A stretch of DNA of 22,596 nucleotides. Source: CAWFGW01 sp963815495. GTDB lineage: Bacteria > Bacteroidota > Bacteroidia > Cytophagales > JAAEPT01. The notes under the pieces are model-generated. The model was not told the DNA's origin. It searched no databases and saw only the letters and a list, made by a program, of their open reading frames with translations. A program made the position numbers and the translations under genes. Numbering within the stretch: position 1 is the first letter of the stretch; every line of letters begins with the position of its first letter. The stretch is from contig CAWFGW010000009.1 of NCBI GenBank assembly GCA_963815495.1, forward strand, positions 1 through 22,596. The letters are read 5' to 3'. Below, one piece after another: positions 1 to 7,049 of the stretch.

Positions 1-2244
1 AGCTATCTTTTTAGTAATACAGGAGATGGAATAAAAAATTATTACACCTACGCATACCACATTAAACATGGTACTTCTTTTGTGAATCTTGAAGGGATGA
101 ACTATCCCTATGGGGAAAATTTCTTTTTTACCGACTGCCAGCCTATTTTAGTACTTATCCAAAAATCATTTTCAGCTTTTATCCCTAATATCTCACACTA
201 TAGTATAGGCATTTTACATGAATTATTAATTGGGTCTATCTTCGCCACTTTTTTTGCAATCTATTTTCTTCTTCGTGAATTCAAAATCAATCAATGGACT
301 GCGGTACTATTTTCAATCGGGATAACTTTGTTGTCTCCCCAAATTTATCGTCTACCGGGTCATTTTGGACTTTCTTTTGGTCTTGCAATTCCGTTAGCTT
401 GGTTACTTTACATCCGTAGTATAAAAAATAAACCTAATCTATGGGGTTATTTAGGGCTATTGATTCTTAATATTTGGTGGTTAATGCTTCACGCTTACCT
501 TGGAGTTATTGTCTGCGCATTTATTTCACTTATTATTATAGTTAATTCTATAATAGAGAAACAAAGAAATTCAAATACTCTAAATCATCTCTATTTATTA
601 GTGACAACTCTACTGCCGATTGTTATTTTAAAAACGCTAATAAGTTTAACTGATAACCACCTTAATCGCACAGATAATCCCTCAGGTTTTTTTTTATACA
701 ATGCCGAGCCTGATGACACTTTTGTGCCTTATTACGGCCCTATACGAAATTTTTTAGATTTTCTAACGAACGGTATTATCAAGCAAGAATGGGAGGCAAA
801 AAGCTATATAGGGTTTGCCGCCTCACTCATTTTTATTTATTTCATTTTCACACTCATAATCAACAAGTTCAAGAATAAAAAATTTAATTTATCTTATTCT
901 TACCTGAATAACAAACAGTTAAACAGTGGACTAATTGCAGCCTTAATTCTTTACATTTTTTCTTTAGGCGTGCCTTTTAAACAGTTTCCTGATTTGCTTG
1001 ATATATTCGCTGTACTGAAGCAGTTTCGAGCAACAGGTAGGTTTACCTGGCCTTTTTATTATGTTGCTTCTATTTTCTGCGCATACATTGTCTTCCAATA
1101 TTATGTAAAGCTTGAAAACAAGAACAAAGCATATTTAGGGATAATAATTTTGATGGTATACGGTGGCTCCATTGCATGGGAAGGCTATTATTTCCACAGT
1201 GAGGTGGCTAAATCAATTAATAAATCACCTAACTATTTTAATAAATCCATGCTTCCTCCAGCCTTTCAAAAGGCATTAAATACAATAAACACTTCTAAAT
1301 ATCAAGCCATCATTAGCCTTCCTTTTTACCACTATGGATCGGAGAGTTACGCCCGACCTCGACAAGATGCTGCCGTGCTTAATTCACTTATCTGTTCCTA
1401 TCACCTAGGATTACCAACAACATCCGCCAGCTTAGTACGAGCTTCCATATCTGAAAGTAAAAAACAAGTTCAGTTAATTTCCCCTAATTATTACCCGAAA
1501 GCAATCCAACAGGATGTCACATCAGAACAACCATTGCTGATAATCGTAAGTAACAACACCTCTATTTCAAGCTATGAAACGGATTTAATTAATAAATCAG
1601 AGTTACTGAAAAAAACGTCACTTTTTGATATGTACTCCATATCAACCGAAAATATATTTCATGATTCTAACACTAACAAGTACCAAGCAATCAACCAATT
1701 GAAAAAAAACTATATAAAAAAGGGTGATTTCTTAGTTTCTGACTCTTCTTCATTTTTATATTACAATGACTTTGAAAAAACAACCTCAGACACCTCTTTT
1801 CGAGGGAATGGGGCTTATGTAGGGGATAAAAAGGGAGATAATATACTTGCTTATTTTGAACCAAACTCATTTGCAACTAATACTAACTACCATTTGAGTA
1901 TTTGGATGTATAATGGGGAAAAAGATGCTTTAAACTTATGGTTTAGATTGATGGTTGAAGAGTATGATGTTTCATCAGATTCATGGCACTCAACAACTAT
2001 ATTTCCAGAACATGCAGAAACCATTTTTGGGAATTGGTCTTTAGTTGAAGCTACTTTTACAATCAAAAATGGAAATAACCCTGTACAAATTGTCACCAAA
2101 GGTAAAACAAACTCTAAAGCCACCTTACACGCTGATGATTTATTAATTAAACAATTAGAGACAAACGTGATTAAAATCGACTCATTAAATCATTCAGCTT
2201 TCTACAACAACCATTATATCCAAGTTCCATCGCCTCAACAATAA
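1..2244 (+). CDS. Polytopic membrane protein with C-terminal beta-sandwich-like domain, 5' end missing
   Basis: The frame is open from the first base, so the true start lies upstream; the GTG at 82 is not a convincing start because the residues before it look like the conserved beginning of a membrane protein (GDGIKNYYTYAYHIKHG, then NYPYGE). Many hydrophobic segments follow across roughly the first 380 residues (for example around LLIGSIFATFFAIYFLL and LGLLILNIWWLMLHAYLG). An acidic-aromatic motif before the first main membrane segment plus many helices is typical of GT-C-type polyprenyl-sugar glycosyltransferases, so a role in glycosylating surface material is a reasonable inference. No named family is recognised with confidence. 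The last 170 or so residues are hydrophilic and beta-rich (NDFEKT, YHLSIWMY, ADDLLIKQ), resembling a carbohydrate-binding jelly roll of the CBM4/9 kind, presumably outside the membrane. A 49-base gap separates it from the next gene. Confidence 0.7.
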   Translation, partial: SYLFSNTGDGIKNYYTYAYHIKHGTSFVNLEGMNYPYGENFFFTDCQPILVLIQKSFSAFIPNISHYSIGILHELLIGSIFATFFAIYFLLREFKINQWTAVLFSIGITLLSPQIYRLPGHFGLSFGLAIPLAWLLYIRSIKNKPNLWGYLGLLILNIWWLMLHAYLGVIVCAFISLIIIVNSIIEKQRNSNTLNHLYLLVTTLLPIVILKTLISLTDNHLNRTDNPSGFFLYNAEPDDTFVPYYGPIRNFLDFLTNGIIKQEWEAKSYIGFAASLIFIYFIFTLIINKFKNKKFNLSYSYLNNKQLNSGLIAALILYIFSLGVPFKQFPDLLDIFAVLKQFRATGRFTWPFYYVASIFCAYIVFQYYVKLENKNKAYLGIIILMVYGGSIAWEGYYFHSEVAKSINKSPNYFNKSMLPPAFQKALNTINTSKYQAIISLPFYHYGSESYARPRQDAAVLNSLICSYHLGLPTTSASLVRASISESKKQVQLISPNYYPKAIQQDVTSEQPLLIIVSNNTSISSYETDLINKSELLKKTSLFDMYSISTENIFHDSNTNKYQAINQLKKNYIKKGDFLVSDSSSFLYYNDFEKTTSDTSFRGNGAYVGDKKGDNILAYFEPNSFATNTNYHLSIWMYNGEKDALNLWFRLMVEEYDVSSDSWHSTTIFPEHAETIFGNWSLVEATFTIKNGNNPVQIVTKGKTNSKATLHADDLLIKQLETNVIKIDSLNHSAFYNNHYIQVPSPQQ

Positions 2245-2293
2245 TTAGTGGTATAGTTATCGTTATTAAATTTAGACACCCTATAATACTGAA

Positions 2294-3991
2294 ATGCAAA
2301 AACAATTAAATTCATACATTACCTTATTTATTTTTAACATCATCTGCATTTCAGTAGCTGGACAAACCACATTTACTACTTATTTCCCACAGTACACCGA
2401 CTCCACTTCAGGTCAGCTTTCAAAAAAACATATCAATGAGCAATTCGAAGGTTTTTTAACCAATGGTGATACTATAAAAAATGGAGCTTACATTTCTTTT
2501 TATTACGAAACGACAGATACACTTACCTCTGGAAATTATTCAAATAACAAAAAAGAAGGCGTTTTTAAAACCTATTATGAAAATGGCCAGTTAAAATGGA
2601 AACGCAGCTATGTAGAAGATATACCCATTGGAAACGAATCTTATTTTGATATTCATGGCAAATTACTTTTCAAAAGCACTTACGATACAAAAAAGCAAGT
2701 ACTCGATGGTGAACCTATTTACAAAACGTTTTCTACACAGTATTACCCCAATGGAAACAAATCCATAATCTCAACATTAATTAATGGTGAAAAAAACGGG
2801 AGCGAAATGCAGTTATATGAAGGAGGAGCTATCAAATCTAATACAAATTATGATTTAGGAATAAAAAATGGGCCTTTTGAGGTGTATGCTGAAAACCGAA
2901 AATTACTTCAAAAAGGATCATACCTAGATAATCAACTGGATGGTGAATTAGAGTCTTACTACAACTCTGGCGAACTGAAAAATAAAGCTCAGTTTAAAAA
3001 AGGACTTCCCCATGGAGAAATGATTGATTATTATAAAAACGGAGTCATTAAAAAGAAAGCTAATTATTTACAAGACACCTTACATGGCGAGTTTAAAACC
3101 TACTATGAGCATGAAAACCTCCAATCTGTGGGCATTTACAAAAAAGGAAAGTTGGACGGAGTGTACAAAACTTTTCATGAAAATGGCACCCCCCATCTAA
3201 GTCAATTTTTTGTGCATGGTTTAAAAGAAGGGGAAGAAAAAATTCTTGACAAAGAAAATCATTTAATCAGTCATAATCATTACACGAAGGATGTGCTTAA
3301 TGGGGTTAGTCTCATTTATTACCCATCGGGGGCTATTCACAAAAAACTTAACTTTGATTTAGGTATCAAAACTGGAGAAAACTACACCTATTACGAAAGT
3401 GGGCAATTAAAAGAATTAGCGATTTATGACACAAAAGGCCAAAAAATCAGCGTTAAATTATATTACACTTCAGGGGAGCTGGAAGAAGCGATTACATATG
3501 ACTACAGACCAAGTAATACACAACCAGGAAAAATTGATGTTATAAAAGAAGTAATCAGTTACTATCCTTCTGGAAAAATAGCAGCTAAAAAATCTTTTCT
3601 CAATGACTTAAAGCACGAGGAATGGATCACTTTTTATGAAAATAAAAAGATAAAAACCGAAGAAGAGTATAAGTTCAATTTACTCAATGGAACCCAAACC
3701 TCCTATTTCAAAAACGGAAAAAAACTGATGGAACGTGAATACGTAAGTGGGAATTTACATGGAGAGACCAACACTTATTTTCCATCAGGAAAATTAGAAG
3801 AAACAACTCACTACAAACGCAATAGACTTGATGGTGAATACCTGAAGTTTCATCCAAATAAAACCCCAGCTATAACAGGTCAATATAAAAATGGATATAA
3901 AGAAGGTGTATGGCTGTTCTATGATGAACATGGAAATTTAACTTCAAAAAACACGTTCAAACGTGGAAAATTAATCAGCTCTCAAGAGTAA
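2294..3991 (+). CDS. Secreted MORN-type (YwqK-like) repeat protein
   Basis: The 565-residue product begins with a signal peptide (hydrophobic stretch LFIFNIICISV, likely cut after VAG before QTTF). Almost all the rest is about 20 imperfect tandem units of 23-24 residues, each built as YYxNGxLK, then a beta strand ending in Y, then a turn such as KxGxxxGE (examples: KTYYENGQLK, SYYNSGELK, DYYKNGVIK, TYYESGQLK, SYYPSGKIA). This is the MORN_2 variant found in proteins often annotated as YwqK-family antitoxin; that name says nothing reliable about function. The units should stack into a long beta-hairpin solenoid in the periplasm or at the cell surface. No catalytic residues are visible. It lies between a membrane protein and purC with 49-base gaps on both sides. 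The repeat family is confident; the role is unknown. Confidence 0.85.
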   Translation: MQKQLNSYITLFIFNIICISVAGQTTFTTYFPQYTDSTSGQLSKKHINEQFEGFLTNGDTIKNGAYISFYYETTDTLTSGNYSNNKKEGVFKTYYENGQLKWKRSYVEDIPIGNESYFDIHGKLLFKSTYDTKKQVLDGEPIYKTFSTQYYPNGNKSIISTLINGEKNGSEMQLYEGGAIKSNTNYDLGIKNGPFEVYAENRKLLQKGSYLDNQLDGELESYYNSGELKNKAQFKKGLPHGEMIDYYKNGVIKKKANYLQDTLHGEFKTYYEHENLQSVGIYKKGKLDGVYKTFHENGTPHLSQFFVHGLKEGEEKILDKENHLISHNHYTKDVLNGVSLIYYPSGAIHKKLNFDLGIKTGENYTYYESGQLKELAIYDTKGQKISVKLYYTSGELEEAITYDYRPSNTQPGKIDVIKEVISYYPSGKIAAKKSFLNDLKHEEWITFYENKKIKTEEEYKFNLLNGTQTSYFKNGKKLMEREYVSGNLHGETNTYFPSGKLEETTHYKRNRLDGEYLKFHPNKTPAITGQYKNGYKEGVWLFYDEHGNLTSKNTFKRGKLISSQE

Positions 3992-4040
3992 TATCTATTT
4001 CAATTCCTTTAATTTTGAGCCTTCTAAAAAATACGACACC

Positions 4041-4973
4041 ATGGATGCGGTAAAAGAAACAAACTTCAAATTTGACGGACAAACAGATTTTTATAAAGGT
4101 AAAGTAAGAGACGTCTATTCTTTCGGTGACGTTGTTGCCATGGTTGTTTCAGACCGTATTTCTGCGTTTGACGTAGTATTACCTAGAGCTATTCCCTTTA
4201 AAGGAGCAGTGTTGAATAAAATTGCTGCTAAGGCTTTAGCTGCTACTAAAGACATCGTTCCAAACTGGGTTATTAGCACGCCAGCACCCAACACCACCAT
4301 CGGGTTAAAATGTGAAACATACCCTGTAGAAATGGTGATTAGAGGCTATTTAGCTGGCCATGCTTGGCGAGAATATAAATTAGGAAAAAGAATGCTTTGC
4401 GGTGTTGTACTTCCTGAAGGTCTTAAAGAAAACGACAAACTCCCTTCGCCTATCATCACGCCCACGACTAAAGCACATGAGGGGCATGATGAGGACATTT
4501 CTCGAGAAGCTATATTAAGTCAAGGTTTAGTAACTAAAAAAGAATACGAACAACTAGAAAAATATACCCATGCCTTATTTAAAAGAGGTACAGAAATAGC
4601 TGCAAATCAAGGACTAATATTAGTTGACACCAAATACGAATTTGGGAAATTAAAAGATAAAATTTATTTAATAGACGAAATTCATACCCCTGATTCATCA
4701 CGCTATTTTTATGCTGATACCTATCAAGAGTTACAACATAAAGGAGAGCGACAAAGACAATTATCCAAAGAATTTGTGCGCGAATGGTTAATGGCAAATG
4801 GTTTTCAAGGTAAAGAAGGACAGCAAATTCCAGAAATGACTGATGAAGTGGTTCAAGATATTTCTAAAAGATACATTGAATTATATGAGAAGGTGACTGG
4901 TGAACGCTTTGAAATATCTACCAATAATCATAACTTAGAGGCTATTATTTCTAAAGAAATAGCATCCTTATAA
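4041..4973 (+). CDS. purC: Phosphoribosylaminoimidazole-succinocarboxamide synthase (SAICAR synthetase)
   Basis: PurC joins CAIR and aspartate, using ATP, to make SAICAR in cytosolic purine synthesis. The 310-residue protein has the expected N-terminal nucleotide-binding segment (YKGKVRDVYSFGDVVAMVVSDRISAFDVVLP, residues about 18-50), the substrate-binding segment EMVIRGYLAGHAWREY (about 97-112), and the family signatures LILVDTKYEFG and IYLIDEIHTPDSSRYF (about 192-225). Its length fits the longer, roughly 300-residue form with a C-terminal extension rather than the roughly 240-residue form. The ATG at 4041 places the motifs at the usual distance from the N-terminus. A possible -7 element lies at 4010-4017, but no matching upstream element was found. 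The STAS gene follows after 19 bases. Confidence 0.97.
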   Translation: MDAVKETNFKFDGQTDFYKGKVRDVYSFGDVVAMVVSDRISAFDVVLPRAIPFKGAVLNKIAAKALAATKDIVPNWVISTPAPNTTIGLKCETYPVEMVIRGYLAGHAWREYKLGKRMLCGVVLPEGLKENDKLPSPIITPTTKAHEGHDEDISREAILSQGLVTKKEYEQLEKYTHALFKRGTEIAANQGLILVDTKYEFGKLKDKIYLIDEIHTPDSSRYFYADTYQELQHKGERQRQLSKEFVREWLMANGFQGKEGQQIPEMTDEVVQDISKRYIELYEKVTGERFEISTNNHNLEAIISKEIASL

Positions 4974-4992
4974 CCCCCTTATTCAACTACAC

Positions 4993-5379
4993 ATGAAGTT
5001 TTCAATTGAAAAAAAAGAAAGATATACTCATTTTCAATTAAATGAAGAGAAACTTGACACACTAGTAGCGCCAGAATTGAAATCCGAATTTGTAGCATTA
5101 GGCAATGAAGGCGTTAAAAGTATGATCTTAAATTTAAGTGAAACTAAATATGTTGATTCATCTGGCTTAAGTTCTATTTTAGTTGCCAACAGACTATGTA
5201 ACAATGCAGGGGGGAAATTAGTATTGTGCAACGTGAGTGATCATGTAAAAAAACTTTTTAAAATCTCACAACTTGATAGCATCATAACTATCTTACCAAC
5301 CGTTCAGGAATCTATTGATGATATTTTCTTGGATGAGTTAGAAAAAGATATTTTAAATACACCTGACGAAGAAGAATAA
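4993..5379 (+). CDS. STAS-domain protein (anti-sigma factor antagonist-like)
   Basis: This 128-residue cytosolic protein is a single STAS domain: a beta strand (KFSIEKKERYTHFQL), a conserved strand-turn MILNLSETKYVDSSGLSSILVANR, then KLVLCNVSDHVKKLFKISQL. In SpoIIAA/RsbV proteins the serine directly after the aspartate of the D-S-S/T-G-L motif is phosphorylated by an anti-sigma kinase; here the motif is D55-S56-S57-G58-L59, so regulation by phosphorylation is possible. No HATPase-type anti-sigma kinase or PP2C phosphatase is encoded in the window, so its partners cannot be named. The C-terminus is strongly acidic (TPDEEE). It sits 5 bases before rnz, which suggests co-transcription. Confidence 0.9.
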   Translation: MKFSIEKKERYTHFQLNEEKLDTLVAPELKSEFVALGNEGVKSMILNLSETKYVDSSGLSSILVANRLCNNAGGKLVLCNVSDHVKKLFKISQLDSIITILPTVQESIDDIFLDELEKDILNTPDEEE

Positions 5380-5384
5380 ACCAC

Positions 5385-6302
5385 TTGAGTTTTAGTTTAA
5401 AAATACTTGGTTCTTCATCAGCAATACCAGCTTATGATAGAAACCACACTGCACAAATACTTCAAGTTTATAATTCAACCTACCTGATCGATTGTGGTGA
5501 GGGTACCCAAGTGCAGTTAAGAAAGTACAAGGTTAACTTTAACAAAATTGGCGCTGTTTTTATCTCTCACTTACATGGTGATCATTTTTTTGGTTTAAGT
5601 CCTTTAATCTCTACTATGAGTTTATTAGGGAGAGATGCCCCTTTAAAAATTTACGGACCAAAAGGATTAGCTGAAATCATTACCATTCAGCTTAAATACT
5701 CAGAAAGCATACTCAGTTTCCATTTAGAGTTTGTTGAAATTAATGCAGAAAACAGCCCTGAGGTGATTTTTGATGAAAACAATTTACAGGTCACAACCCT
5801 ACCTCTGGAACACAGAATTGCTTGTACTGGTTTTCTCTTTAAAGAAAAGTCAAAGCCACGAAGAATCAATCCTGACTTGGTAGGCAATTTTTCCAACTCA
5901 CAATTGAAAGCATTAAAAGAAGGAAAAGATATTTTAGCGAATGACGGCTCTATACAATACCGTAATAAAGAGGTTACTTTAGAATCACGAAAATGTCGAT
6001 CGTATGCCTTTTGTTCCGACACACGATATAACGAAAAACTAGTGCCGCTTTTAGAAAATATTGACCTACTGTACCATGAGTCTACTTTTTTAGAAAAACA
6101 TGCTGACCGAGCCGCACTCACTTTTCACTCCACAGCAAAACAAGCAGCTAGCATTGCAAAACAAGCTAACGTTAAAAAACTGCTATTAGGTCACTTTTCT
6201 ACTCGTTACCCTAAACTTGAATACTTCCTCGAGGAGGCCTCCCCTACCTTCCCAAATCTGGAATTAGCGATTGAAGGAAGTGAATTTGAGGTTAAGCATT
6301 AA
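5385..6302 (+). CDS. rnz: Ribonuclease Z (tRNA 3' endonuclease)
   Basis: RNase Z cuts the 3' trailer from tRNA precursors. The 305-residue protein is a metallo-beta-lactamase-fold zinc enzyme: N-terminal FSLKILGSSSAIP, the LIDCGEGTQ strand, and the zinc motif H62-L-H64-G-D66-H67 in FISHLHGDHFFGL. Later metal-binding segments are LEHRIACTGF, FCSDTRYN and LLLGHFSTRYP. The length is normal for the bacterial short form. The start is a TTG, 5 bases after the STAS stop; it is the only start that keeps the conserved first strand intact. The stop overlaps the stop of the convergent methyltransferase by 4 bases (6299-6302). Confidence 0.96.
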   Translation: MSFSLKILGSSSAIPAYDRNHTAQILQVYNSTYLIDCGEGTQVQLRKYKVNFNKIGAVFISHLHGDHFFGLSPLISTMSLLGRDAPLKIYGPKGLAEIITIQLKYSESILSFHLEFVEINAENSPEVIFDENNLQVTTLPLEHRIACTGFLFKEKSKPRRINPDLVGNFSNSQLKALKEGKDILANDGSIQYRNKEVTLESRKCRSYAFCSDTRYNEKLVPLLENIDLLYHESTFLEKHADRAALTFHSTAKQAASIAKQANVKKLLLGHFSTRYPKLEYFLEEASPTFPNLELAIEGSEFEVKH

Positions 6303-7036
6303 GGCCGTCTTAAATTATCACACAAAATAGCCGCAGCAATAGACACATTTAACGATTCTGCGTTTCCGAATGATGGGATTGTTATTTTTTTATCAATTAA
6401 AGACTCTAAATCTCTACTTATACCTCGAGATTCGCTTCCCATGACTAACAATGCGCCTTCTCCTGTGGTTTTAAAATTGTAAATAGATTCACCTTCTAAA
6501 AAAGCACCTAAAGTTTCTACCTTTGTTTCTTCTACTAATTTCAATAAATCAGTGTAAAACACTTTTACCCTAGTAAAGGAGCCTTTCGTTGAAGAAATTA
6601 CTTTCGGACCAAACAAATCTACTGTATCTGTAGAACAGTAAATTTGTTCAATGCCATACCAATCAGCTATTCGGATAATGGTGCCCAAATTTCCTGGGTC
6701 ATTAACCGACTCTAAGGCTATTGATAATTGATTACTGGGTGGTCTATAAAAATCATTTTCAGTAATATGTACTACCGCCAGCGCTGAGTTATTCGATTTA
6801 AACGATGAAACTGCTGTTAATTCTTTTTCAGTCACTTCATTTAAGCATGATTTATCCCATTTATCACTGTGTTTTTCTATAAATTGAGGCGTAGCATAAA
6901 TCTCTCGTACTTCCCAAGACGAACTAGCTAGTTCGTTGACTGACTTCTCTCCTTCTACAATGAAACAGGCGTGTTCCTTTCGAAACTTTTTTATTTGCAA
7001 AGATTTGAGGAATTTAGCTGTCTGTTTAGAAATCAT
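6299..7036 (-). CDS. TrmH/SpoU-family RNA 2'-O-methyltransferase
   Basis: This is a 245-residue SPOUT-class methyltransferase expected to use S-adenosylmethionine to methylate a ribose 2'-OH of rRNA or tRNA. The N-terminal part (KFLKSLQIKKFRKEHACFIVEGEKSV) is the L30e-like RNA-binding domain of the RlmB/TsnR type. The three SPOUT motifs are all present: ALESVNDPGNLGTIIRIADW (motif 1, about residues 128-147), LLVMGSESRGIS (motif 2) and ITIPSFGNAESLNVSIAAAI (motif 3, forming the trefoil knot). The target base cannot be read from the sequence. It is convergent with rnz, and its start is only 13 bases from the divergent TamL start, so each gene's promoter probably lies inside the other. Confidence 0.93.
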   Translation of the reverse strand: MISKQTAKFLKSLQIKKFRKEHACFIVEGEKSVNELASSSWEVREIYATPQFIEKHSDKWDKSCLNEVTEKELTAVSSFKSNNSALAVVHITENDFYRPPSNQLSIALESVNDPGNLGTIIRIADWYGIEQIYCSTDTVDLFGPKVISSTKGSFTRVKVFYTDLLKLVEETKVETLGAFLEGESIYNFKTTGEGALLVMGSESRGISRDLESLIDKKITIPSFGNAESLNVSIAAAILCDNLRRP

Positions 7037-7049
7037 ACTCGGGAAAACA

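Noticed and set aside
2245..2274. TTA-N19-TAAATTTA upstream of the MORN-type gene as a promoter
   Set aside because: Both elements have a mismatch at a key base, so this is not convincing in an AT-rich gap.
2294..3991. The MORN-type protein as an antitoxin of a toxin-antitoxin pair
   Set aside because: It has a signal peptide and no small toxin-like gene is adjacent; the antitoxin name comes from database labels and not from evidence in this sequence.
4010..4017. TAATTTTG upstream of purC, an exact TAnnTTTG match
   Set aside because: No TTG or similar element is found about 19 bases upstream, and such 8-mers are common in AT-rich DNA. It might still be a purC promoter, but the support is too thin.
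5687..6121. A 144-codon minus-strand open frame inside rnz
   Set aside because: It is Ser/Arg/Lys-rich with no family features, while the sense strand encodes a complete RNase Z.
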